Shown: positions 1 to 5,199 of the stretch, one piece after another
Layout: each line of letters opens with the position of its first letter
Position numbering within the stretch: the stretch's first letter is position 1
Origin: Nitrospirae bacterium GWC2_56_14
Lineage (GTDB): Bacteria > Nitrospirota > UBA9217
Assembly (NCBI GenBank): GCA_001803705.1
Contig: MHDY01000138.1
Span: 1-5,199, forward strand
Direction: 5' to 3'
DNA length: 5,199 bases
Translations under genes and position numbers: made by a program
The notes under the pieces: model-generated
The model's database searches: none
What the model was told of the DNA's origin: nothing
Seen by the model: only the letters and a program-made list of their open reading frames with translations

Positions 1-1
1 C

Positions 2-217
2 ATCGTCATGGCCATCATCGCCATGGCCAGGGCTCTCCGGCTACGGGTCACGGGGGAAGGGATCGAAACCGAGGAACAGCTGAAATTCCTTGGCCAGCTC
101 GGCTGCGATGACATGCAGGGTTTCTTCATCGCCAGGCCGGCGCCTGCCTCCTATTTCGCGCAGGAAGTTGCACAATGGTGCCCAGAAATATCCCTCCTTG
201 CTAGCGGGATGCGGTAA
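2..217 (+). CDS. EAL-domain protein, C-terminal end (partial; probable c-di-GMP phosphodiesterase)
   Basis: Only the last 71 codons are in the window; the reading frame is open at the left edge, and the internal ATG codons at 8 and 23 are not evidence of a start. The visible protein matches the end of an EAL domain. It has the EGIET motif, whose Glu (bases 56-58) corresponds to a conserved active-site acid, followed by EEQL, then GCDDMQGFFIARP, which corresponds to the usual GCDxxQGYxxxRP block with its conserved Gln. EAL enzymes hydrolyse cyclic di-GMP to pGpG in the cytoplasm or at the inner membrane. Gly precedes EGIET where Ala is more common, a mild change. About 30 residues follow the motif before the stop, so the EAL domain is the C-terminal module. 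Whether GGDEF, PAS or receiver domains precede it, and whether the EAL signature itself is intact, cannot be seen. The gene ends 264 bases before the kinase start, so co-transcription is uncertain. Confidence 0.88.
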   Translation: MVMAIIAMARALRLRVTGEGIETEEQLKFLGQLGCDDMQGFFIARPAPASYFAQEVAQWCPEISLLASGMR

Positions 218-342
218 AGGTCCACCCGATGTTAACTATTGGCGGGACAGGTTCCGACCTGCTTGCTGGATAATCGGCCCCGGCCTCATCTACTTGACCA
301 GTTCCCCTTCAAATACCGAGATGACATCGAAACATCAGTAAA

Positions 343-373
343 CTAATCCTCAATTTGACCAAAGCGAGATTAG
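343..373. repeat. Inverted repeat CTAATC/GATTAG upstream of the kinase
   Basis: Perfect 6-bp arms at 343-348 and 368-373 flank 19 bases that include the first TTGACC box. The loop is long for an RNA hairpin, so if the repeat means anything it is more likely a protein-binding site. It may be chance in an AT-rich stretch. Confidence 0.3.
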
Positions 374-471
374 ACTAACCCCATTTTTGACGAAGGTGTG
401 AAAACTAGTGCGGCTTCCTGAAAGGTATACATATTATCGATGCTCAGTGGTCTGCAGCCGACGTTACTGAC

Positions 472-476
472 AGGAG
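472..476 (+). promoter_or_regulatory. Ribosome binding site deciding the kinase start
   Basis: AGGAG lies five bases before ATG 482. The in-frame ATG at 440, which would add 14 residues, has no comparable site: the nearest purine run, AAAGG at 421-425, is about 14 bases away. I therefore prefer 482 as the start. Confidence 0.75.
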
Positions 477-481
477 ATCGC

Positions 482-2059
482 ATGCGACACAAAGTTGAAG
501 AAACGGAAGACGATTTCAAACAGTTCTTCACCCTCATTCCCGAGTTGGCTTGCATAGCTACCACTGACGGCTATTTCAAGGAGCTCAATGGATGTTGGGA
601 ACAGCTTCTCGGCTACACGACGGAAGAACTACTGGCGGCTCCGCTGCTCGAGTACGTTCACCCCGATGATGTGGCGCTGACCGTAAGGGAGGTAAAGAAT
701 CAGCTCGATGGACGAACAACTCATGGCTTTATTAACAGGTACCGGTGCCGGGACGGAACGTGCAGGTATCTGGAATGGGAAGCCACCCCTGCTAAGAGTG
801 GCCTCCTGTACGCAATCGCGCGGGACGTAACCGAGCGCCAGCGGCTGACTGAAGCTCTCAGGCTTGAGGAGTTACGGATAAAGACAGTGCTCAAGCTGTC
901 AGAATTCAAGGGTGGGTTGGAGGAATTACTTGATCATGCTGTGCAGGATATGGTCTCATTTTGCGGCAGTAGTACGGGATTCGTCTGTCACTATAGCGAA
1001 AATGACCAACTGTTTACTTCTCATGCATGGTTGCGGAGTGCGCACTTCAACCAGCTAATCGAGTTGAATGATACCATTCCTCTTCATGCGGCCGGACTCT
1101 GGGCCGAACCTGTCCGTCAACGCCGCGCGGTGATAGTCAATGACTATACAGCACAAAATCCACTTAAACGTGGGTACCCTCTGGACCACATTGAGCTGTT
1201 ACGGGTGCTGGCGATTCCCGTCTTCATAGACGGTTGCATTGTGGCGGTTGCGGTAGTCGGCAACAAATCAGGCGAGTACACCGAAAGCGACGCCACGCAG
1301 CTTTCTCTATTAATGGGTTCAATCTGGCACCTTATTGAGAAACGGAAGAAAGAGAAGGAACTGCATGAGTCTCACGAGCGGTTGAGGCTCCTTTCTGCTC
1401 ACCTGGAATCGGTACGGGAAGAGGAGCGGCTGAAAACTTCCCGAGAGGTGCATGATGAATTGGGACAGATGTTGACCGCGCTCCAATTCGATCTTTATGC
1501 CGTTAAGAGCATGATCCGTTCTCCTGAAGCCCTTGGCAGGCTTAGTCAGATGGAAGAAAATGTCCGGTCCACCATCGGCACGGTTCAACGTATAGCAGGT
1601 GAGCTCCGGCCTAAACTGCTGGATAAGTTGGGACTGCTTGCGGCGATGAGCCGACATTCAAAAGACTTTACCTTCCGGACCAACATAACTTGCAGAATAG
1701 AGTTCCCCCCTTCTCTCCCCGCATTGGCACCTGACTGTTGCATCGCAATTTTCCGGATTTTCCAGGAAGCCTTGACGAATATTCAACGTCATGCCGATGC
1801 CTCGGAGGTGTCGATTTGCGTTACAGAGAAATCAGAAAAAATTATGGTCGCCATCGAGGACAACGGCAAGGGCATGCACCAGAAAAGTGTGTTCTCCAAC
1901 AATGCGTTCGGCCTCATGGGCATGGCTGAGCGTGCATCCCTTTGTCATGGCAGGCTTGAGATTTTTAGCAATCCAGGCACCGGCACCAAAATCCATGTTG
2001 AAGTGCCGATCCCCAAGAGGGATAACTGCGACGATCACACCGGGCATCAAAATACGTAG
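482..2059 (+). CDS. Soluble PAS-GAF sensor histidine kinase, NarX/DegS (HPK7) type
   Basis: This 525-residue protein starts at ATG 482 (residue numbers from there). Order: a PAS domain, about 15-118, ending in the typical DVTER junction; a GAF domain, about 150-288, with the GLWAEPVRQRR, VNDY and AIPVF...VGNK blocks of a GAF subgroup common in deltaproteobacterial kinases; a charged, probably coiled linker, about 286-320; a HisKA_3 dimerisation domain with phospho-acceptor His324 in REVHDELGQ; and a HATPase_c domain, about 421-511. The N box is FQEALTN (427-433, continuing IQRHADA), the G1 box is DNGKG (460-464) and the G2 box is GLMGMAERA (477-485). All catalytic motifs look intact. No signal peptide or membrane segment is visible, so it should sense a cytoplasmic signal. 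The PAS and GAF ligands cannot be told from sequence; there is no CxxCH haem motif. It would autophosphorylate His324 and pass phosphate to the regulator encoded 107 bases downstream. Confidence 0.93.
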   Translation: MRHKVEETEDDFKQFFTLIPELACIATTDGYFKELNGCWEQLLGYTTEELLAAPLLEYVHPDDVALTVREVKNQLDGRTTHGFINRYRCRDGTCRYLEWEATPAKSGLLYAIARDVTERQRLTEALRLEELRIKTVLKLSEFKGGLEELLDHAVQDMVSFCGSSTGFVCHYSENDQLFTSHAWLRSAHFNQLIELNDTIPLHAAGLWAEPVRQRRAVIVNDYTAQNPLKRGYPLDHIELLRVLAIPVFIDGCIVAVAVVGNKSGEYTESDATQLSLLMGSIWHLIEKRKKEKELHESHERLRLLSAHLESVREEERLKTSREVHDELGQMLTALQFDLYAVKSMIRSPEALGRLSQMEENVRSTIGTVQRIAGELRPKLLDKLGLLAAMSRHSKDFTFRTNITCRIEFPPSLPALAPDCCIAIFRIFQEALTNIQRHADASEVSICVTEKSEKIMVAIEDNGKGMHQKSVFSNNAFGLMGMAERASLCHGRLEIFSNPGTGTKIHVEVPIPKRDNCDDHTGHQNT

Positions 2060-2163
2060 GTACCTTGCCCTGCCTGTAGGACAATTCTCCCCGAATGTCA
2101 GGAAAAATCCGCATGATTAGTTACCTGGTCATGTTGTAAGGTAATTCCAATGTTCTGAGGTAC
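2058..2163. promoter_or_regulatory. Cluster of AGGTA/TACCT half-sites in the kinase-regulator spacer
   Basis: The spacer between the kinase stop and the regulator start holds an 8-bp palindrome AGGTACCT (2058-2065, overlapping the kinase stop codon), an inverted pair TTACCT (2121-2126) and AGGTAA (2139-2144) with a 12-base centre, and AGGTAC (2158-2163) overlapping the regulator's ribosome binding site. The inverted pair could be an operator for a dimeric regulator or a short hairpin in a joint mRNA. Its function is inferred only from arrangement. I see no convincing promoter here, so the kinase and regulator may well share one transcript. Confidence 0.35.
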
Positions 2164-2166
2164 TCT

Positions 2167-2805
2167 ATGTTTTCCATTCTCGTCATAGACGATCATCCGA
2201 TCGTTCGGCAGGGCGTGATCAGCATCTTGCAGCACGACACCAAGAAGATCATCAAGTGCGATGAAGCGGCGACGGCACAGGAAGCCAGATCCAAAGTGGC
2301 GGCGAACCGTTACGACATGCTGCTGCTCGACATTTCACTTCCGGATGAAAGCGGTCTTCAACTGCTTCGTGACCTGCACCAGACGATGCCAGATGTCCCG
2401 ATCCTGTTGCTCAGCATGCACCCGGAAGAGGAATATGCTATACACGGCTTTACCCTTGGGGCCTATGGCTATCTCACCAAGGAAAGCGCCCCTACTGAAC
2501 TGCTACGCGCCGTGCATGTCATACTGGATGGCGGCAGATACGTAAACTCATCCCTTGCTGGTCGGCTCGCTGAGTACATCTCCCAGGGAATTCAGCCCAC
2601 CTTGCCCCATGAAGGCCTGTCTCAACGTGAAGATCAGGTTCTCCGGTTATTGGGTGCAGGAATACCTCAAAAACAGATCGCCTACGACCTGGGCATCAGT
2701 GGAAAGACCGTGAACACCTTTCGAACCAGGATTATCCGCAAGCTTGGTCTCCGTTCCACCGTTGATCTCGTCGGTTACTGCATTAGACATAACCTACCTG
2801 TCTGA
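2167..2805 (+). CDS. NarL/LuxR-family two-component response regulator
   Basis: This 212-residue protein has the usual family length and is complete. The receiver domain covers about 1-120: the acidic pair Asp8-Asp9 in VIDDHP, phospho-acceptor Asp55 in LLLDISLPDESG, Ser83 as the conserved Ser/Thr switch residue, and Lys105 in YLTKES. After a linker of about 30 residues, a LuxR-type helix-turn-helix spans about 151-210: LSQREDQVLRLLGAG, then the turn and recognition helix around KQIAYDLGISGKTVNTFRTR. The start is supported by GAGG at 2157-2160, six bases upstream. HPK7 kinases such as the one encoded just upstream typically pair with this family, and gene order and strand agree. It would act as a phosphorylation-dependent DNA-binding regulator in the cytoplasm. 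Target genes are unknown; autoregulation is possible given the repeats in its upstream spacer. No key residue is missing. Confidence 0.95.
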   Translation: MFSILVIDDHPIVRQGVISILQHDTKKIIKCDEAATAQEARSKVAANRYDMLLLDISLPDESGLQLLRDLHQTMPDVPILLLSMHPEEEYAIHGFTLGAYGYLTKESAPTELLRAVHVILDGGRYVNSSLAGRLAEYISQGIQPTLPHEGLSQREDQVLRLLGAGIPQKQIAYDLGISGKTVNTFRTRIIRKLGLRSTVDLVGYCIRHNLPV

Positions 2806-2820
2806 AAAACATCTAATTAT

Positions 2821-2841
2821 AATGGTTTTGCTCAAGCCATT
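2821..2841 (+). terminator. Weak hairpin after the response-regulator gene
   Basis: AATGGTTT (2821-2828) and AAGCCATT (2834-2841) pair over 8 positions, including one G-T, with loop TGCTC, 15 bases after the stop. The stem is AT-rich and is followed by TCCTCACC rather than a T-run, so it is at best a weak terminator or an mRNA 3'-end stabiliser. It supports, but does not prove, a transcript boundary between the two-component pair and cheW. Confidence 0.3.
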
Positions 2842-3021
2842 TCCTCACCTCCGTCCAATTCTGGAGTAGGTTCATTTAGGAATGTTTTGTCCCCATACTA
2901 GAGATTCCTTTAGCGTCTGTAAGAATCATCCTACCTTTCGATACTAGATGTCTGACTTTAGGTATGCAAAAACGAAGTCGAATACTAAAACTCGGAGAAG
3001 TCGTCGGGGAGTACCAAAGGA

Positions 3022-3032
3022 AAGGAGAGGAG
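3022..3032 (+). promoter_or_regulatory. Double ribosome binding site deciding the cheW start
   Basis: AAGGAG (3022-3027) and GAGGAG (3027-3032) overlap and lie 10 and 5 bases before ATG 3038. They sit in a run made almost only of purines (about 3017-3037). The in-frame ATG at 2948 lacks such a site, so translation should start at 3038. Confidence 0.75.
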
Positions 3033-3037
3033 TGAGA

Positions 3038-3535
3038 ATGGGAGAGCAGCTTCAGGAAACAAACCAGTATCTGACGTTCAGCCTGGACGATGAGGTATTT
3101 GCCTTGGAGATAGGGAAGGTGCGGGAGGTCCTCGATCTTACGACCGTTACCAAGGTTCCGCAGACCTGCGATTTCATGCGTGGCGTGATAAATCTGCGAG
3201 GCAACGTCGTGCCAGTCGTCGATATGAGGCGCAGGTTCGACATGGCCCCGGCTGAAGCCACGGTGAATTCATGCATTATAATCGTTGAAGTTTCGTTCGG
3301 TAGCGAGACGGCAATACTTGGCGCCATAGCCGATGCGGTAGAGGAAGTCCTGGAGCTGGAGCCGGGCCTTATCGAACCACCACCAAAAATTGGTGCGAAA
3401 ATGGACACCGGTTTCATTCGAGGAATGGGAAGACGGGATGAGAGGTTCATTATAATCCTCAATATTGACAATATTTTTTCGAATAACGACCTCCTTCCTG
3501 CTACTGGAGGAGATGCAAACGAGGACGCCGCCTGA
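3038..3535 (+). CDS. cheW: CheW-type chemotaxis coupling protein
   Basis: This 165-residue protein, with start ATG 3038 chosen on the ribosome binding site, has normal CheW length and is one CheW domain. It opens with YLTFSLDDEVFALEIGKVREVL (about 11-32), typical of the first SH3-like subdomain. It carries the family's GVINLRG...PVVDMR block (about 49-64), whose Arg54 is the conserved receptor/CheA-contact region residue. It ends with GFIRGMGRRDERFIIILNID (about 126-145) and a short acidic tail. CheW has no enzymatic activity; it links receptor tips to the CheA kinase in membrane-bound arrays. The receptor gene begins 45 bases downstream, so the two are probably co-transcribed and this CheW may serve that receptor preferentially. 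No cheA, cheY, cheR or cheB is in the window. CheW-like domains also occur in CheV and CheA, but there is no receiver or kinase domain here. Confidence 0.94.
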   Translation: MGEQLQETNQYLTFSLDDEVFALEIGKVREVLDLTTVTKVPQTCDFMRGVINLRGNVVPVVDMRRRFDMAPAEATVNSCIIIVEVSFGSETAILGAIADAVEEVLELEPGLIEPPPKIGAKMDTGFIRGMGRRDERFIIILNIDNIFSNNDLLPATGGDANEDAA

Positions 3536-3567
3536 TCTGGTGGTTGGTCGATTGATAAACAACATGG

Positions 3568-3573
3568 AAGGAG
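3568..3573 (+). promoter_or_regulatory. Ribosome binding site for the chemoreceptor gene
   Basis: AAGGAG lies seven bases before ATG 3581 and only one base before the in-frame ATG 3575 (the sequence reads ATG AAA ATG). Spacing favours 3581; using 3575 would add only Met-Lys. Confidence 0.75.
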
Positions 3574-3580
3574 TATGAAA

Positions 3581-5199
3581 ATGAACTGGTTTAATAACCT
3601 GAAGGTCCGGACAAGACTACTGACTGCGTTCCTGTTGATGTCCGCGATAACGGCCACTGTTGGCCTTATCGGCATAAAGAACATGTCCACCATGAACCAG
3701 CTTGCAAGCGATATGTATCAGAAGGAGCTACTAGGTCTTTCCTATGCCAAGGAAGCAAACATAGATTTGATATATCTTGCGCGTGCCGAAAAGAACTTGT
3801 TGCTGGCTTCGACTAATGAACAGCGGAAGAATTTTGCGGCCAACCATCAGAAGTACATTCAGCTCACGAAGGAGAATCTGGAAAAAGCCAAGCCTTTATT
3901 TTACACTGAAAAAGGTAAAGAGACGTTCTTGCAGCTGGAGAAGGCGCTGGCTGATTTTCTCCCGACTACCCAGAAAGTAGTTGAGATAGCACTGCAGGAC
4001 GACCTGCAGAAAACCAGGGAATCAGTTGAGATGTCCATGGGAATCGGCAGGGAAAAAATTGACGTAGTGGACAACACTCTGACGGAATTGAACACTCTGA
4101 AAGAAAATAACGCGAAAGGTTTTGCCGAGATAACAGCTGCGACGTACCAAAAGAGCCGTATCTTCATGATTGTAGTGATTCTTGGCAGCGCAGGCATCGG
4201 CATCACGATAGGCATTTTCATAACCATGGGCCTCAACAGGCAGTTGGGGGGCGAGCCCGGCCATATTGCGGAAATTGCCCAACAGGTTGCCGGCGGCGAC
4301 CTGACGGTGAGGTTCGAGCAAAGCAAGAAGCTTGATACCGGCGTATACGCGGCTATGAAAGACATGGTTGAGAAGCTCAAGGAAATCGTCAGCGATGTAA
4401 AGTCAGCTTCCGACAATGTCGCCGCCGGCAGTCAGCAACTCTCCTCCAGTTCCGAGGAGATGTCCCAGGGAGCGAGCGAGCAAGCGGCGGCGGCCGAAGA
4501 GGCTTCTTCATCCATGGAACAGATGTCCTCCAACATCCGGCAGAACGCCGACAATGCCATGCAGACGGAGAAGATGGCGGTGAAGTCGGCCGAGGATGCA
4601 AAAAAGGGTGGGAAGGCGGTCGAGGAGACGGTACACGCCATGAAGGAAATCGCCGGAAAGATTTCCATCATCGAAGAGATCGCCCGGCAGACGAACCTGC
4701 TGGCGCTCAATGCGGCCATCGAAGCGGCGCGGGCCGGGGAGCACGGCAAAGGTTTTGCCGTCGTGGCTTCCGAAGTGCGTAAGCTTGCCGAACGGAGCCA
4801 GAAAGCGGCGGCGGAGATTAGCGAACTGTCTGGCTCCTCCGTCGAAGTAGCGGAAACGGCGGGCGAACTGCTGGCGAAGATGGTGCCCGACATCCAGAAG
4901 ACCGCGGAACTGGTGCAGGAGATCAGTGCTGCCAGCAAAGAGCAGGACACCGGCTCCGAGCAGATCAACAAGGCAATCCAGCAGCTGGACCAGGTCATCC
5001 AGCAGAACGCCTCCGCCTCCGAAGAGATGGCTTCCACCTCCGAAGAGCTGGCGGCCCAGGCGGAGCGGTTGCAGCAGAGCATCGCCTTCTTCAGGATGGA
5101 CAACGCCATGAGGCAGAGTCAGCAGGCCCGCATCGCCAACCGGCAACCAGCCCGAAAGGCGATGGTATCACACATTCCCCAGTCGCCGGCCGGCAAGCA
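3581..5199 (+). CDS. Methyl-accepting chemotaxis protein with four-helix-bundle-type sensor (3' end beyond window)
   Basis: 539 codons are visible and the frame is open at the right edge. Order: a short cytoplasmic N-terminus (NLKVRTR); TM1, about 13-32; a periplasmic region, about 33-192, of mostly helical, charged sequence with the length and look of a 4HB_MCP sensor; TM2, about 194-218; a HAMP domain, about 219-270, with GGEP and GGDLTVRF; then the kinase-control coiled coil. The hairpin tip, about 367-406, contains ARQTNLLALNAAIEAARAGE and GKGFAVVASEVRKLAERS. Asn377, Arg384 and Glu387 match Tsr Asn381, Arg388 and Glu391; Arg369 stands where Tsr has Phe373. Glu/Gln/Ser/Ala-rich heptads on both arms, for example around SSEEMSQGASEQ and ASEEMASTSEEL, are likely methylation regions. 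Each arm is about 17 heptads by hand count, suggesting a 34H- or 36H-like class. It would sit in the inner membrane and control CheA through CheW. The ligand is unknown, and any CheR/CheB tether at the C-terminus is outside the window. GC rises clearly from the sensor half to the signalling half. Confidence 0.95.
   Translation, partial: MNWFNNLKVRTRLLTAFLLMSAITATVGLIGIKNMSTMNQLASDMYQKELLGLSYAKEANIDLIYLARAEKNLLLASTNEQRKNFAANHQKYIQLTKENLEKAKPLFYTEKGKETFLQLEKALADFLPTTQKVVEIALQDDLQKTRESVEMSMGIGREKIDVVDNTLTELNTLKENNAKGFAEITAATYQKSRIFMIVVILGSAGIGITIGIFITMGLNRQLGGEPGHIAEIAQQVAGGDLTVRFEQSKKLDTGVYAAMKDMVEKLKEIVSDVKSASDNVAAGSQQLSSSSEEMSQGASEQAAAAEEASSSMEQMSSNIRQNADNAMQTEKMAVKSAEDAKKGGKAVEETVHAMKEIAGKISIIEEIARQTNLLALNAAIEAARAGEHGKGFAVVASEVRKLAERSQKAAAEISELSGSSVEVAETAGELLAKMVPDIQKTAELVQEISAASKEQDTGSEQINKAIQQLDQVIQQNASASEEMASTSEELAAQAERLQQSIAFFRMDNAMRQSQQARIANRQPARKAMVSHIPQSPAGK

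Larger units (their letters stand above)
218..481. other. Non-coding spacer upstream of the sensor kinase
   Basis: I see no believable gene here. A 5-bp inverted repeat (CAGGT 248-252, ACCTG 257-261, loop TCCG) lies 30 bases after the EAL stop but has no T-run, so it is a poor terminator. CTAATC (343-348) and GATTAG (368-373) form a 6-bp inverted repeat with a 19-base centre. TTGAC-starting boxes occur at 355-360 and 387-392, exactly 32 bases apart. AT-rich TATACA (426-431) and TATTAT (432-437) resemble -10 boxes, but neither has a TTGAC box at a normal 16-18 base spacing. The kinase promoter is probably in this spacer, but I cannot place it. Confidence 0.5.
2806..3037. other. Non-coding spacer between the regulator gene and cheW
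   Basis: This spacer is AT-rich at its left end. It holds a perfect TATAAT (2818-2823) without a recognisable -35 box at normal spacing, a weak hairpin at 2821-2841, an inverted pair TACCT (2932-2936) and AGGTA (2960-2964), and a purine-rich stretch just before cheW. An open frame from ATG 2948 reads into cheW, but its 30 extra codons look non-coding: strongly basic, no ribosome binding site, no resemblance to CheW. The cheW-receptor promoter most likely lies in this spacer, at a place I cannot fix. Confidence 0.5.

Noticed and set aside
248..261. CAGGT-TCCG-ACCTG hairpin after the EAL gene as a terminator
   Set aside because: The stem has only five pairs and no T-run follows.
440..481. Upstream start ATG 440 for the kinase
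   Set aside because: It would add 14 residues outside the PAS domain, and it lacks a properly spaced ribosome binding site, unlike ATG 482.
2059..2073. Possible sigma-54 -24/-12 element (GG...GC) after the kinase stop
   Set aside because: The GG and GC are 11 bases apart rather than the strict 10, and the surrounding consensus is poor.
1791..2120. 109-codon frame overlapping the 3' end of the kinase and running into the spacer
   Set aside because: The Arg/Pro/Cys-rich translation has no family resemblance, and the kinase frame beneath it has intact ATP-binding motifs.
2113..2139. Eight-codon ORF (MISYLVML) before the regulator, with AGGA upstream, as a possible leader peptide
   Set aside because: It is too short to separate from chance, has no regulatory codon run, and no attenuator-like hairpins follow it.
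2920..2944. Possible flagellar sigma-28 promoter before cheW (TAAG ... TTCGATAC)
   Set aside because: The -10-like box matches only partly and the spacing is about two bases short of the usual 15 between TAAA and GCCGATAA.
2948..3037. In-frame N-terminal extension of CheW starting at ATG 2948 (30 residues, very rich in Arg and Lys)
   Set aside because: There is no ribosome binding site at 2948, the composition is unlike CheW, and a very strong double site precedes ATG 3038, which gives a normal CheW length.
218..3037. c-di-GMP or related (GEMM-type) riboswitch in the non-coding spacers
   Set aside because: I looked because such switches are common in Geobacter-like genomes, but the conserved GGGCAAACC-like core and tetraloop-receptor segments are absent from all three spacers.
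3052..3693. 213-codon open frame on the minus strand over cheW and the start of the receptor gene
   Set aside because: It crosses two well-supported genes, has no recognisable domain, and is explained as a shadow of the forward codon pattern.
4432..5146. Long open frames on the minus strand over the receptor (212 and 225 codons)
   Set aside because: They mirror the repetitive high-GC coiled-coil codons of the receptor; their proteins are low-complexity Ser/Ala or Leu/Gly/His-rich and resemble no family I know.

Overview
The window looks like chromosomal DNA from a free-living, motile Gram-negative bacterium with many signalling genes. The kinase-control region of the chemoreceptor at the right end, its GGEP-type HAMP junction, and the PAS plus GAF sensor kinase are all of a style I associate with Geobacteraceae (Geobacter/Geotalea, Desulfuromonadia). 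That assignment is from memory of family style, not from a search. All genes are on the + strand and all concern signal transduction.

Layout: (1) Bases 2-217 are the last 71 codons of a protein ending in an EAL (c-di-GMP phosphodiesterase-type) domain. (2) Bases 218-481 are non-coding and hold small repeats, but no convincing terminator or promoter. (3) Bases 482-2059 encode a soluble PAS-GAF histidine kinase of the NarX/DegS (HPK7) type. (4) Bases 2060-2166 are a short spacer rich in AGGTA/TACCT half-sites. (5) Bases 2167-2805 encode a NarL/LuxR-type response regulator, almost certainly the kinase's partner. (6) Bases 2806-3037 are non-coding, with a weak hairpin and another AGGTA/TACCT pair. 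(7) Bases 3038-3535 encode a CheW coupling protein. (8) From 3581 to beyond the right edge lies a transmembrane methyl-accepting chemotaxis protein with a four-helix-bundle type sensor region.

There are two functional units. The kinase and regulator form a two-component system in which a cytoplasmic signal, sensed by PAS and/or GAF, would drive phosphorylation of Asp55 and transcriptional output. CheW and the receptor, 45 bases apart, form a chemotaxis pair that needs a CheA kinase encoded elsewhere. The c-di-GMP enzyme fragment upstream fits a region for motility or lifestyle signalling, but nothing in the sequence proves that the units are functionally linked.

I do not see a clearly new biological system here. 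The observations most worth checking are the clustered AGGTA/TACCT inverted pairs around the response-regulator gene, the sharp rise in GC between the sensor and signalling halves of the receptor, and the adjacency of a two-component pair and a CheA-less CheW-receptor pair. No tRNA, rRNA, CRISPR array, insertion sequence or recognised riboswitch was seen.
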